Under the pieces are notes generated by a model. It saw only the letters and a program-made list of their open reading frames with translations, was not told where the DNA came from and made no database searches. From the NCBI GenBank assembly GCA_029718625.1, contig CM056376.1, positions 92,350,899 through 92,414,898 of the forward strand: a stretch of DNA of 64,000 nucleotides. Reading direction: 5' to 3'. Of this stretch, positions 36,054 to 52,143 are shown piece after piece; position 1 is the stretch's first letter, and every line of letters starts with the position of its first letter. Origin of the DNA: Synaphobranchus kaupii (taxonomy: Eukaryota; Chordata; Actinopteri; Anguilliformes; Synaphobranchidae). The translations under genes were made by a program, and so were the position numbers.

Positions 36054-36356
36054 CTGAGGTGCGTTCAAATTCAGCGAACAGAGCCGAACGTGCGTGGCAT
36101 GTTTTCTTTGAACGGTTAAATTTGAATGGCTTTTTAAGAACATTCCAAATTGTTTGCATTACCGGTATCTTCAATTGAAATCTCCATGGGAACACATTTC
36201 CCTCAGTCCAGCGTCCATTTTTGTTCGCCGCAAACTACCTTTTCAGACCGTTCGCTTATGTTTGCAAACGTTTGCGGCGAACACAAAGCTAACAGAAAAA
36301 AGTTTGAAATAGTTTGCAAACGTTCGCCTTGTTCGCTGAATTTGAACGCACCTCAG
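36054..36356. mobile_element. Palindromic MITE (CTGAGGTGCGTTCAAATTCA ends)
   Basis: The left end CTGAGGTGCGTTCAAATTCA is mirrored by TGAATTTGAACGCACCTCAG at the right over about 25 bp. Internal GTTTGCAAACGTTTGCGG and TTCGCCGCAAAC motifs make further short inverted pairs. The flanking dinucleotide AT on both sides may be the target duplication. Superfamily uncertain. Confidence 0.75.
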
Positions 36357-37741
36357 ATATGCTGCCATAGCATAGCACACTAGGGCTTTTCCCATATTAG
36401 AGTCAGGCCTCTACATATGCAACAGTTAATCTCATAATTATATAGCGCCTAATCCTTCTTCTCTTCCCCATTTTCTTCCTGGGGGCTTCGGCCCATTCTC
36501 CCGCCCCGAGTTTGCAGACCACTCCAGCCTTGTCCTCCTCCTGGTTCAAGCCCACACCATGACGTGACCTGGAAGTCTAGATGCATCACCCCGCCCCTCT
36601 GAATTGTATATTACCTTACATCTCTCTGTTTAGACTGCCTATTTTAACAGCTAGTTAACTACCTCGGACTATAACCTGCCCAACCCCATTTTATCCGCTG
36701 CTCGGATATCCCTCATTACATTAATTCTATCTCAACCATTACATCAGGCCGGCCAGTGGAGGATGGGCTCCGCCTCTATAGCCAGGTCCGCCTGAGATTT
36801 CTTCCCATCGGGGTGTTATTTCTCACCACTGTTTGAGTGTTTCTTCCACTGGGGAGCTTTTTTTAAGACCTCAATTGTTTGTTTTAGCCCTCTCTTTTTC
36901 TTTTTTTTGCTCAAATTTCATTTGTATTATGTACTATAAAAATAGACATTTTTAAAAAGGAAAAAAAACTTTTAAAGAAGATAAATGCAGAAAAAAAATA
37001 ATCACAGGACCCCAAGTAAGGCATTTTCAGACTTAGACAACATAAGGTATATTAAATATTATAGCCTGATAAAAGTCACTGTACAGATCATATTAATTAT
37101 ACAGTGCTAAATAATTCATAATTAGGCTACCATAATATCAGTACAAGAGCACAAAAGACAGGAATTGCTCAATTCACAGGTTAGGCTAACATCTTATTTC
37201 CTCCACTGATTAAAAAAGGGAAACCACAAGCAGTTATATGATGGGTGCACATATTCCGTTTAGCAAATTTCAGTTGATGACAGAAAGATTCATTATGTTC
37301 CATTTTGCTCATGCTTAGCCCACAGATCTCAGTCAGTTGAGTCTTTGGAGCTTTGGCATTGATTATGTTAAAATATGCAGATCTGCACCATCACTACATG
37401 ACAGTTGTTGGCACTAAACAAAACAGACACTTGTGTTCTGCTTGTAACTTTGATGAATGTTGAGGACTCGGCCTCCCAGCATTCATTGGTGGCTGTAACG
37501 GGCATATAATGTGAACCCCCAAGAGAATCGCAAAAAAAGGAGCGCAAAATCTTAATGCGTATGAAATCTGACAAGTTTTTGCAACAAACATGATATACAT
37601 GGCGATCAGTATGTGGGTAGGAAAAAAGATCTCACTTAAGTTGTTGCACCAATCCACTCTTTCCATTAACATTTTGTAAATGTAATTTTAAAAAAGAAAA
37701 CAACATCTGAAGTGATTTGCTACACAGGACTATTACTTTGC
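36357..37741. other. Non-coding stretch with one retroposon-like relic
   Basis: At 36745-36870 a degenerate relative of the repeat at 7590-7797 appears (GGCCAGTGGAGGATGGGCTC, then GAGATTTCTTCCC). The rest shows nothing recognisable. Confidence 0.45.
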
Positions 37742-37743
37742 TA

Positions 37744-38034
37744 CACTGGTGGCCAATTCATGTGTGAAAATGATTCCTCATGCTCCCTGAACCACTCTTT
37801 CACAATTTGAGCCCGGTGAATCTTGGCATTGTCGTCCTGGAATATGCCCATTGATGGGATAACCTGGTCATTCAGTACATTCAGGTACTCGGCTGACTTA
37901 ATTTTATTGCTGCATAATGTAGCTGAGCCTAGACCTGACCAATTGAAGCAACCCCAGACCATAACACTGCCTCCAGAGGCTTGTACAGTGGGCACTATGC
38001 ATGACTATGCTACTTTTTTTTTGGCCAGGCAGTG
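37744..38034 (-). mobile_element. Internally deleted Tc1-like element with transposase fragment
   Basis: The right terminus is TTTTTTTTGGCCAGGCAGTG followed by TA. The left end is reduced to TA/CACTG fused to GTGGCCAATTC. On the minus strand an 84-codon frame (37995-37741) reads [20 protein letters not shown], then [30 protein letters not shown], ending MNWPP. These are the Tc1 transposase 'GGSVMVWG' block and the second catalytic Asp in 'DDNAKIH'. The N-terminal DNA-binding part and the SPDLNPIE block with the third acidic residue are missing, so it cannot be active. A longer sister copy lies at 52947-53474. Confidence 0.88.
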
Positions 38035-39828
38035 TATATTTGGCATATTGAAAATGGCACTAGCAATGCAGTGACAAAAAAAATTAAATAAAAAATATGT
38101 TTATGAATGCTAAGCAATTCCCAGAAGCAGATTTCATAAAACAGTAATGTCAATTTGAATGTGAGCAATTCCTAACCAAAACTGACTCAACATCAGTGAT
38201 TTAAGTCCCATCTGAATCAGCCATTGCTGGTGTTTTTGTCAAGGTTGGCAATAATTTCTGCTCTGCTGGTTCCCAACAAACCAAGATGTCCTCAGGTAGA
38301 ACTAGTCACATGCAAAGTGTTGAACTTATCGAAAACAAAACAACTTTTCAGAAATAAAGAGACCTTAAGCTCTGAAGCTCAGTCCCCCAGCAACTCATTT
38401 AGTTGAAGTACATAAACCTCCCCTAATTCAGGGGCACATGCCCATCACTGAGTTACTTCAGCGCCTTAATGATCAGGTGAGTCCAACAGCCACAATGGAC
38501 TGTCACACCAAATACCACCTCCATCATAACGGGGACGATTCTACCCAAAAAACTAATTCTGCAAAGGAAGTGAAAATAATAAAAATGTGACACTGGTGGG
38601 GTCGCAGAAAACTTATGGAAAGTCTGTGTTTACCTAAATAAATATCATACAGCAAATATAACCGAAATACAAAGACATCGTGGAGATGTTAAACAGCAAC
38701 TTTGTGTGCTGTTGCGTGTGCATTTCTCTACCAGTTGTTAATTCATAAACGGGACATTATCCCCTGTACTTTTATGGAAACAACATAACATAATACAGCA
38801 ACACATCAGACAGTAACCGTCTGCAGGCAAGAGTAATGTGAAACCATCATTTTTATCACTGACACACTGTAATGAACACCCCAAAAAAGATTCTTCAGCT
38901 GACAACAGCAACATCCCAAACAAATCTACACAAAAACAGGATTTAGAAAGAAATGAACTCTCAGAGAATATGTCCATGAAGTACTAGACACAGATTAGAT
39001 GAGAGGAAAAAACCAACATGAAACCTGCCACCTTTCAAAAGCATGGGTTCCCCCAACTTGCCTGACATCACAGAGAGACAAGATTTACTTCACTGGTGGT
39101 TTTCAAACCTTTGAGAGGTTTTAACTATTATAGGGTAGTTAAAAACTCAAGACAATTTTCGAAGTGGTACTGAGGACGACTAATGAAAGACAAAGAACTT
39201 GCAAGTTGCAGACACCATCTTGTGTTTTGAATGCTATTCAATAGCTGAGATTCTATTACACTCCAGAAGTAACTGACCACAAGATACATTTTAATGTGCA
39301 CTGAAATTAAAACAATCCTCAAATATATTATCGATGACAATACAATATAACAATCATGGGTATATCACAACTACATTACACTTACGACATGATTTTGTTA
39401 ACTCAGTGGAAGGAGGGGATAATATCTTGAAATGCTATGATGGGAAGCCTAGGATAAAAACTCTTTATCAATGGGAAAATGATGTCACAAAACTCCACTG
39501 CTGTCATCTCACTGTAAATATTTCATTCAGTATCACAGCTCGGTCTGCTACTGGATCATACATCTTGTCATATATTATTACCCAGGTTTTCATTTCTGGA
39601 CTGAGATTCCTCTCAGAAGGGTTTCAAAGGTTAAAATGTTTTAGGGCCAACTTTTCCACAAGGCTGGTGTCTTTTGCCCACAAGGCATGCTAATTTATGC
39701 ATGGAGAGAAAAATATTAAAAAGTCATACTAATAATAAATCAAATGAACAGGAGGTATTTTGTACAGAGTGACTCATAGATCTAAAATAAACAGTGCCTT
39801 TGTTTAAGAGCTGGGAGCATTACCCATA
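38035..39828. other. Non-coding stretch
   Basis: A 119-codon plus-strand frame at 39334-39693 has no recognisable domain, and I do not call it a gene. No other feature was seen. Confidence 0.4.
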
Positions 39829-39836
39829 GGTTGGAG

Positions 39837-40517
39837 CAGTGGTTCTCAAACTGCGATCTGAGAATTTTAACAAGCTGCCAATTTGTATTAATTTCACTTT
39901 TCATGTTTTGATGGATTATTTACCCTCTTTTTTATTATGTCGGAAAATAGCTATGCATGCCATGTAGAATAAATGTCCTATGTTCACAACTTTGCTTATT
40001 GTGCTATATTGCAAACAACTACATAAATGTTATAACTGATCAAATTAAAGACAGGTGAATCAATATGCTCCTAATTAGGTCGTTGAACACATGTGTAAGT
40101 TCTTTCATAATTTTGTTTCCTTAAACTTATTAACACAATGCAGGTTTGGCTCATTATCAATTTGCGTTGTCTTTGAATTGTTCATTATCAACCAAATGGT
40201 TCGTTTTTATGGCCATGTGTCCACACTTTGACCAATTATTCACCTCGGCCTTTCATTTGCTCAGTTTTGTTACCTCTTAATTAAATTGTTTGCAATATAG
40301 CACAATAAGTAAAATATGCACATGGGACATTTATTCTACATGGCATGCACAGATATTTTCTGTCATAATAAAAAAGAGGGTAAATAATCCATCAAAACAT
40401 GAAAAGTGCAATTAAGAAAAATTAACAGCTTGTTAAAATTCTCAGATTGCAATTGTGGTTGGAGCAAAAACCAGCATACACAGGGGGGGCCCCCAGGACC
40501 GAGTTTGAGAACCACTG
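39837..40517. mobile_element. hAT-type foldback MITE with perfect 8-bp TSD
   Basis: A 681-bp element starting CAGTGGTTCTCAAACTG and ending GAGTTTGAGAACCACTG. It is flanked by identical GGTTGGAG (39829-39836 and 40518-40525). Apart from a spacer of about 50 bp near the right tip, the arms remain inverted for some 150-200 bp (for example CATGTTTTGATGGATTATTT and CATGGCATGC...). Ends and TSD length identify a hAT superfamily non-autonomous element. Confidence 0.94.
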
Positions 40518-40525
40518 GGTTGGAG

Positions 40526-43470
<2,945 letters not shown>

Positions 43471-43474
43471 GTAA

Positions 43475-43624
43475 TACACAGTAAAATGTCCAGCGTTAAT
43501 TCAACTCTAACAGTGTACATATGACCCTGATCAGGCCAGAGTAGGCTCGTATGTACACTGCTAGAGTTGAATAAACACTGTTAGAGTTGAATTAACACTG
43601 GACATGCTGTGAATTTACTGTGTA
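43475..43624. mobile_element. Small palindromic MITE (TACACAGTAAAA ends)
   Basis: About 150 bp. The left TACACAGTAAAATGTCCAGC is mirrored by GACATGCTGTGAATTTACTG then TGTA. Inside, AATTCAACTCTAACAGTGTA and its complement form a second stem. A relative with the same design lies at 46759-46885. Confidence 0.75.
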
Positions 43625-44339
43625 GCTGAAGACGGGAAAAGATGCAGCAGCCAAGGCGCCTGAAACTTCCAACTGAATTCCAAAGACAACAGACACCAGG
43701 ATAAAGGACCCCATGAATACTATTATGCTCCTTTCTCCAAAGCGTATCCAACTATTTAAGTAGGTTAACCAACGGAAAAATACAGATGCGAACTAAGTAT
43801 AGTAGTTCAATTGAGCAGCTGCGGATATGCGCAAAGCAGTACCAACCGTTGCGCAGTCTACATATCTTGGGTTTGTGTTAAGTACATCCCGGTTGCCCCA
43901 ATAATAAAATGTATTTTGAGCCTTTCTTCGGTGGCGATCTGCAATCCAGAGCGCATAGCAGTTTATCGTTCTCATGGCACAATTTGCATCGCCCCCATTA
44001 TCCCCTGAAATCTCCTTTACACGGTTATATTGTCAGCCCCAAAACGCCCCTATTTTGAACCACAAAAGACCAGATTAACTTGATCAAAGGAAAAGCCAAG
44101 TACAAAACGCACCTTTCAAACCGTAAAAGAGAGGCCCCTTTTACAGATTGCAGCATGGCAGGGAGTGCGGCGTAAAAGCGGGCTCAACCAAAGAAAAGAT
44201 ATACAAAGAACATGTCATATATTTCCATAAAAACACACTGCTGGGCGCATATTTATTGTCAAGTATAACATAACGAAATATATCAATGACAAAAACCTAT
44301 GTGGCGACCTAGAACCACTCAGAAACGACCGTTATTCGA

Positions 44340-45070
44340 ACTGTAAAATGCTGCGCTTTGCGGCTCTGTGCCACCTTTTCCAAGAAGCAGCTTGGCGCAC
44401 AGGACCGGTGACCCTTCCGGCTTTGCGCGTCTTCCCAATGTCTACATTTTACCTCTAAATTGCACAAAAACGTTCAAAGGTGCACGGGAGCGTCGATCGG
44501 CTACTTAGCCCGAACTGGCAGCCTTTAACGACAACATCAGAGGTCACTTTGAGCTTTAGAAACTAATGCGTTTCCCCTCCTTGTACAGCCAGAACAAGAG
44601 AGCAATGACGCCATTTTCTGCACAAAAAAACAACCACGTTCGGGAAACAGAAGCGAGGCATCCGATCGCTTTTAACTCGACTCCAGGCCGCACGTTTTCA
44701 CTCCCAAATGGGTTCCGAATGTGTTTAGTTAAGTTCTTACCTGTGTATGGTTCAAAATGGAGCAGGATCCGGCTAAACAGCGTGAAAGCACGGGTTACGA
44801 CCGAGTGGCTTCCCCGAGTGGTGTCTGGAGCTGGAGATTGTTTATTACGCCTCTCAGCACCGGCTCGCTCTCTCTCGCACTGAAACAGTTTCCTCGGCAG
44901 CTGCCTTTGTGCACGGAGAAGGAGACCCTCTCAGCTGAAGAGCGGCTGCTGCGCAAAGGTGCAGTAGGCTACTTGTTCGAGTCCACAGCAATGTGAATGC
45001 CAATGTGGTTGCCACTGTGTGTGGAGGGTTGGGCAAGGGGCAGCTGACCCCCCGCGAACATGGGCAGCTG
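44340..45070 (-). promoter_or_regulatory. CpG-rich candidate promoter
   Basis: CpG dinucleotides are frequent here in contrast to the AT-rich flanks, and repeats are absent. The segment includes a minus-strand splice donor of excellent consensus (see 44741-44885). A TTTAAA motif lies at about 45078. I infer a CpG-island-type promoter for a minus-strand transcript, most simply znf800 about 31 kb downstream. No transcript evidence is available. Confidence 0.45.
44741..44885 (-). other. Candidate untranslated first exon (znf800?)
   Basis: On the minus strand a GC-rich segment ends CCATACACAG/GTAAGAACTT at 44741/44740, a near-perfect 5' splice site. The proposed 5' limit (about 44885, GTTTCAGTGCGAGAGAGAGC) is a guess at the start site. 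No long frame joins it to znf800, which suits a 5' UTR exon. It could instead belong to an unrecognised non-coding transcript. Confidence 0.4.
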
Positions 45071-48000
45071 CTGCCAGTTTTAAAGCGGTCTCTTTTCTAC
45101 TTTAACGGAGCGCACGCACATTCTTTCCAAATAAATGGACTCCGACGTGAAACGGAGTTAAAGTAAAAACATAACTATATATATATATATGTTTTGTCCC
45201 TATGTAGCATATTCTTGTTAAGGTGGACGATCGTTTAATTAATGATCGTTTTGTTACTTTGTGTGTTGTGTTACTTTAATAGGCTACTGGATTAGTTTGG
45301 AGTGAAAGTGTGTCGAATCAGATGATCGGTAGCGTACGGTAATTGCATTAATGTAGCATAACACAGCAAACTGCTGGCATAAACTCTCTGGAGTCGTTTA
45401 GGGCCACATCCCTGGGCCACACAATTAAAGTTTAAGTAGTGGGTGTGATAGCCTAGCTATATGTGATATAGAGCGCTTTGGGGCAACAACAGCATGCTGT
45501 TTAGGACCACCAAAACTGTAGGCTACTCTGCCTATTAATGTAATCATACAAAATAATGCGCCACTGGCTGTAGGCCTACGTATCTGTTGTAAAACATTTA
45601 CACATTTGCTTCACCCATCGTTAAAACAGTAGGCCTAGGCCTATCATAATTAGGCTATATGGCTAACAATTAGCCTAGTTTTAGGCTACTTTGTAATTAA
45701 TGCTTAGCGGTTAGATTTTCAGTGGTTGGTCTTTTCTCCATTAAGCAAAAATAAAACACGGATTAATATTTTATTTAACTTTTTAAGGTCACGATCACAA
45801 ATATGTGATTAGAATTTTATTCACTGAACATTCTAATGCTGATGTAACAATCACTACTGGTAATTGAAAGCAATGGAGTTCTAGAACACTGACTTAGAAT
45901 TTTGAGGGGAAAAAAACATTCCAAAAAACCTACTCTTCAAAGGGTTTTAAAACGTAAGAAAACTTAGTTTTGTACTCGTAACACATTTTATTTTACATAA
46001 GGCTTGAAATATGAACTCAGCCAACTGACACATGTTAAAGTCCCTTACGAAGATTCAAGCGTTCTTAACATCTGTGCGTAGTCCCATCTCTAGATAATGG
46101 CCTAATTAAGTTATTATAAAATAATCCGCAGTTGATCTCCCGATATTGGCATGCTGGTGTTGTCTGTCCAGTTATTAATCATTCTGGAGCATATTGCACA
46201 AGTCGTTTCTTCTCTCTTCGTTGATTCTTCACATACTCAATTGAAAACCGTGGCGTTTTAAGTCATTCACTATGCCAATGTAATGCATTTCAAAATGAAA
46301 CTAAACTATCGTACTTATTTAAATTGTTCAATGATGTGATACAATTTATTTATAGAGGACGTTTTATAGCAAATACTATTTGGTTGGATTGCTCTCTAAT
46401 TTTTCTTTACAGCTTGCAAAACATCATAGGCTACATCATATTAAAATATTGGTAGAGGTTTAGTGAATCATACACTGAACAATGTGGCTGTTTGGGTGAG
46501 TAGTCAGCGTAGTTACACGACTATTAAAAATAGATGATTTCATTTTCTGAGTAGACATTACTGTTATCATTATCATGAAATACAATTGCCCTTGACATGT
46601 GCCTTTTTGTAACAGCTGTTATGTAAAATACTGCAGTTTCCTTGTGATTGTACACACCTTTGTTATCTGAGAAAAAAAAAATTCTGTGGAAAGTTACTTT
46701 ATGGGAAAAAAAACTGTAGAGAGCATTTGAATATGTGTGTGGAGGCAGATAAATCCCCTACACATTAAACATGCCAGTGTAAATCTAACACTGCTGGTGT
46801 ACATTTAACACCCTAGGGTGCTTATATGAGACCAGTCTCATATGTACACCCGAGGGTGTTAAATGTACACCATTTTTGCCGTGTAAAGTCAATGGGTGAC
46901 AGAGAGGGACGAACAAATATTTTAACTATGTTGGGGTTCACGGTAAGATTGTGTGCGCACATATACTGTACCTAGGTCATTCAAATGTTCACTTGCTGAT
47001 TCCATCACTATTACGTTAGTCTTATCACGATTTCATCACAGTGACTTTATTTATCCTTTCCTCCCCCCATCGCACTGGACCTGGTTGTACTTCCACTGAG
47101 TATCTCCTCTACTGTGGACTAATAATGATTTACGCCACAGAATCCCCATTCCCTCATACGGTGCGGACACGCAAACACACACACATACACAGACTTTTTC
47201 CACTCTCAGTTTACAAAAAATGAGTATCCCTCTCCATTCCCACTGATACAGGTTGACTGCCTTTAGGCGCTCCCACTTAATCGTGCCTACCGTTCCCGCT
47301 GGCTACGTTTCCCTCCACTCCCTCCAACTCTCACAGACTGACTTGAGTCTGCTCCTCCAAACCGGTCCCTGCACCATCTATGGAAGTAAGTGTACGGTGT
47401 GAAATTAACTGAGCTCATAGTAGGTGGGAATACTTTGGGCAAACATATATTTAAACCTATGTGGATAGAGCCCCTTTGCTATTAATGACCTCTCTGGGTA
47501 GAGATACTATAACCTTGAGATGACCGTGAAAGCTAAACAGGACAGGCTGTAGCAGTGTCGGAAGCCACGAGTACTAGCTGCCTGCAGTGCTCTGGCTCCT
47601 TGCTTTATTTGATAGGCAGAAAAAAAAGTGTCCATTATGTATCTTTTTAGAAATTTGAATTTAGGAAATCTGTACTGTGTGTATGCGGGAACTCACTTAA
47701 CATTATGGTAAATTACACCATAACCCACAAAGAATTAAAAAAATATATTTATTTTGTTTTTCAATAGATTGAATACATTTGTTTGTAAATAAAAGGACAA
47801 TTAAACAAATGTAAAAATCCAATAAAGCAACAGGATCACATTTAGCTAAAATACTGATCACAGGAAAATTAACGCGGTTGTTCTTGATTTTTATTTAGCT
47901 AAACTTTTATTTTTGTTTATGTGGCTTTTTTGTTGTCTTAAAAAAATATGAGGACCACTACTTTTAATGGAGCTTGACAACTTATTCTATGTTTATAAAT

Positions 48001-51000
48001 CACAGTTATCGTCATCATTAATAATTTCTACAGCAGTATTTTTTGGGGGCAAAAAGGAATGACATGATCTCATTTGTCTCCTTTCCAGGGAAAGAACTCA
48101 GAAAAGTGCAATCCATCAGCATTATCATGGCAACACCACTAACTAAATGATAATGATTACAGTGACTCCACTTCCAACAAAAAGACTCCAGGAAAGACAA
48201 CAAATCATCACTCTCCCCTATAATTAAATAAAGGCCATCACACATAAATGGTTTGTAATGGTCATCAGAAATGTAAGTTGCAGGTGGTCATACTAGTCAA
48301 ATCAATAGTAATTAATCATTACATAAAACAAAGGACTGGAATGCTATTATAGTGCTATAGTGGCAGTCTTACAAGGTCTACATTACTGTTCATTGATAAA
48401 ATTTTGTGAACAAAAAAAAAGAAGCAAATTACTAAATTGAGGTTGCATTATATTTACCATTAAATATCCTAATTTTACCTAAATAACTACTGCCATTGTA
48501 ACCCTCATAACAGTATTTTGATGACATTTTCAACATTTATATGTACATGACAACATCAGTAAACATAACATGAAGAAAGAAAAAAAAGATTCAGGATCAC
48601 ACTAGCCTGAAGTCCTGCATGAAGCAAGCAAATTGTTTCATCAAGAGGTCAAATCTGACTAGAGGCAGGTAGCTTCAGTATGGTATAATAGTGTGAATTA
48701 GCCGTCATCATTGTGCTTTCTAACAGACAATGGCCCCAATTTGTCAAAATAGTGGTTGGCAACCAAATGATTCTATTATTGTATGTACAAAATGGTGAAC
48801 ATGGCATTTTAAAAAGGGTATAGTGGTTCTTTATTTTTACACAGTATATTGTAACATGTTTATTTTACCCACTGTCCATGCTGCTCACCATAATGTGAGG
48901 AAACCACCAATACACAACTCAGTCGTGCATTTTTTTAATTTTAAATGTTTCTCGAGAGGCTTCAGAAGATGCATAGAATTTGAAATTAATTTTAGAAAAA
49001 TACAGCAATGAGTGCTGCATGTAAGTTAAGCCAAATGTGAATATAAATTTCGCAGTGTAAACATGGTTATGAATAGAATTTTAGATGTATCCTTTGATGT
49101 TATACACTTATTGTGCTGTGCAAAAAATGTGAGTTACAAGTGTGCAATGTACATTTATCTAGATAACCGAAAGTGATGCAATAGCCTATTTCCTGGATCA
49201 GTGTCCAGAAAAACAAAATTAAATGTATTTGGCTATTATTTTGTTCCACGCTCTCATCTGAAGTTCGCTTGGTCATCTTTCTGTATTATCAATTTATCAT
49301 CAATCAACCCTTTCGGAGGCTCTCAAATCGCTTCTCAGTTTTTCGTGATACAGAGTGGCGTTGTTGGATCTTGTTTTGGGAATTACAACCGTCCGAAGGA
49401 CGACGTAGCTCTAGCGACCTTTTTCATGAAAACGCCGATACATGCTCACGTCAGTCGTGGAAAACATGCTTAGAGATTGTAAAATTAACTTCTCAATAAT
49501 AAATTAAAATGAATAGACTAAAAATACTTAATAACGCTTGTTAACTAACCAACTATTGACGTTAGTCAGGGAGCTAAGGAAAAATCAAGCTAAGTTAGCT
49601 AGTTGCATACCTAGGTAACTTAATTTATCATATGTAGCTGGCAGGTTATAACGTTAGACATAAATGTGGATGAGTTATCTAACGTTAGCTTGCTAGTGAG
49701 ACTAATTACAAGACCTAATATTTCCTTGCTTGTGGTTCCCCTGCCTATAGCTAAGAGATATAACTAAAACAAATGTCGAGCTAGCTAGCTAAAGCATTAA
49801 ACAATGTGCAGAGTTAACATTAGTTAAGTAACGTAGCTAACGTAGCCTAATGTTAGCTAGTCTAGCTAAGTAAGTTAGCTAGCTAACGTTAGTTTAGTTA
49901 ACGTTAGCTGTCCAGCTCGTTATTATTGTTTTATTTTGCTCAATTTCATCTGTAGCGGTAGATCCGTCTTAAATAATTATTAATAATTAATAACAATACA
50001 GACCCCAACATAATTGACATTATTTTTAGCATTGCTATCTAACGTTACTTTAAAAAATAACAATTTAAACTTTTCATCATGGTTTTTAGAACGTGAATTT
50101 AGCTAACGTTAACTTACTTCCAGGTGGTTAGTTTGTAAACATACTGATTAGAAAAACCGACATAGTTTAATATAGTTACTTAAACAAAAAAAAAGGTGAG
50201 AAATGTCTCTAATGGACCAGTATGATAAAGAACACTGGTTAACGACTAAAATAACCTGTTACTCGGCAGACCCCAGACTCTTGTTCACGTGGAGTCGCCA
50301 TGTTGTTTCCTGACAAGTACTGTTTCATTTGGTTGCTATGATACCACAATCAGTTTACACTCCTGAAAAAGTGCGGTGTAGGAGCAATTTACGCTTTGCA
50401 AAAAAAAAATGAAGACCGTTATGTGCTAAGAAAAGATGTCAGTGGAAGATAATATGACATTTTAAAATAAATATTCGCTTACCCTGAATAACTGAAATAA
50501 TGATATTCACGAACCCTGACAAACCTCCTGAGGACATTCCATGAAATTACGTGAGCCCAACAGATTGCGTTACGCCAAGATGAGGTTATTAAATATTGCA
50601 ACAATATTGAACAACATTTTAGCTGTAGGTAAAGCAACTTAATACTGCATATGCAATTGATAACAATTATATTAACATTTAAATAGTAATATAATATTTT
50701 TTTATTATCATAATGTGAACTCTGAGTTAACTGTTAAATAAATAACTATAACATTTGATTCATTACTTGCATTATCAAATTATTTAGGAGTAAAGACTCA
50801 GGGCAGGCTAACACAGGCAGACCCTCTCTTTTGTGTTATGGTCTCACATATGAATTTCAAACCAACCCTTCCCAAAGTAGGGGCTTTAGTAGTGTTTGTG
50901 GAATTTTCCGCTGTGGGAACTTATAATCTCTCTCCTTCTGCCCTTCCCCCCTAAGAAAACACAACAAAAGGTAGCCACTTCTACTGCTCAGACAATTAAC

Positions 51001-52140
51001 TAAAGGGTCAGCATTAAACCATTATCATACGAAGAGGGAACTGCTTTTGAAATGAATACCTCCACTTTCACTGACATGTTGAAGTTGTTGCTGCACACAC
51101 AGAAGGAAACCTATTTCTCTTTCTGGTCAAAGTGCAACATCCCACATGCTTTGGGAAGTATGATCGACCCAACCTTAAGTGCCTTCATTCTTTCTAGATT
51201 AAACTTTCCCTGGACAAAGGTACTTAAAATCTGTTGTCTCTCTCTTTTGATAAAAGCACCAAAGCCAAGCTCTTCACCGAACAGCCTGAAGCAGATTGAC
51301 TTTGTCACTTAATGTTTCTCTGGTGCTTGAAGATACTTCTCAAGTGTGTCTAAAAGGCAGTTGATTACTGGTAATTCAGCACATTTGTATGTCAGTTTTC
51401 TCACAAGAACAGATGGAAGATGGATGTGCAGCAGATCAGGATACTTTGGCTTATGAGGTCAGACTGTCTGAACCCAGGCATTTCTATCAAGGGTGTGGGG
51501 GGTGGAGAGATGTATTCCATAGGGGACCCCTCCCCTCAACTCTGTCTTCCTGTCAGTCACAGTCATGTCTGTTCTTTGCATTAGATGTTAGCATGAAAGG
51601 ACTGTAAAATAAAATAACAAAGATTTACCAAAGGTTATATCTTACAGACCTTAAAAATGGTCTTGTGACAATTTTGAGATCTTTTTCATAAGGTACAAAA
51701 ATACTGAAAACATTTAATCAAATATGCATAGAATATATGATACCTATGACAGACTTAAGTTCCTGCAAATGTAACATGTTATTAGTTCCTTTATCAATGC
51801 AAAGTAATTCCGATTTCAACTGTCTAACTTGGAGGAAAAAACGTTACATTTGTAATCTCTTAAAACTGTTTAAGAGAAGGACTTGGATACTGACATTAGC
51901 GATGACCTTAGGTCTGAGATTTGCAATAAAGTAACACTACCTATTCACCAGTAATAAAGTTAAAGAGGCCAATTATACATGTATCCATAAATTTTATTTA
52001 ACACCTATCAGTTCCACTGAGTTTCCTCACACTACTCACCTAATTGTAAAAAAACACAAGAAATTGGTACATTTATGCACTTATTTTGGCACTGCACTAA
52101 ATTTAAAAGCTTTTTGCGGTCTATTCTTGAAGCTACCCAG
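45071..52140. other. Gene-poor stretch upstream of the candidate promoter
   Basis: No coding exon was recognised on either strand. Contents: a short (TA)n at about 45175-45192, the small MITE at 46759-46885, A/T-rich sequence, and a block at 49540-50110 unusually dense in GCTAGC, TAACGTTA and GTTAGC words. A CpG-containing ORF at 49201-49473 has no recognisable domain. Confidence 0.4.
46759..46885. mobile_element. Small palindromic MITE, relative of 43475-43624
   Basis: It starts TACACATTAAACATG and ends CATTTTTGCCGTGTA. The inner arms GTGTACATTTAACACCCTAG and GGGTGTTAAATGTACAC are complementary, around a CATATGAGACCAGTCTCATA-like centre. About 127 bp, non-coding. Confidence 0.7.
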
Positions 52141-52143
52141 TGT

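Noticed and set aside
39334..39693. 119-codon plus-strand frame
   Set aside because: It has no recognisable domain, no splice or promoter context, and its length is not unusual for AT-moderate non-coding DNA.
44854..45036. 60-codon minus-strand frame in the CpG-rich block as the znf800 N-terminus
   Set aside because: Its sequence shows no similarity to the expected ZNF800 start, and its phase was not shown to join the exon at 13705.
51052..51312. 86-codon plus-strand frame
   Set aside because: No domain or conserved pattern was recognised, and a similar-length frame lies on the opposite strand.
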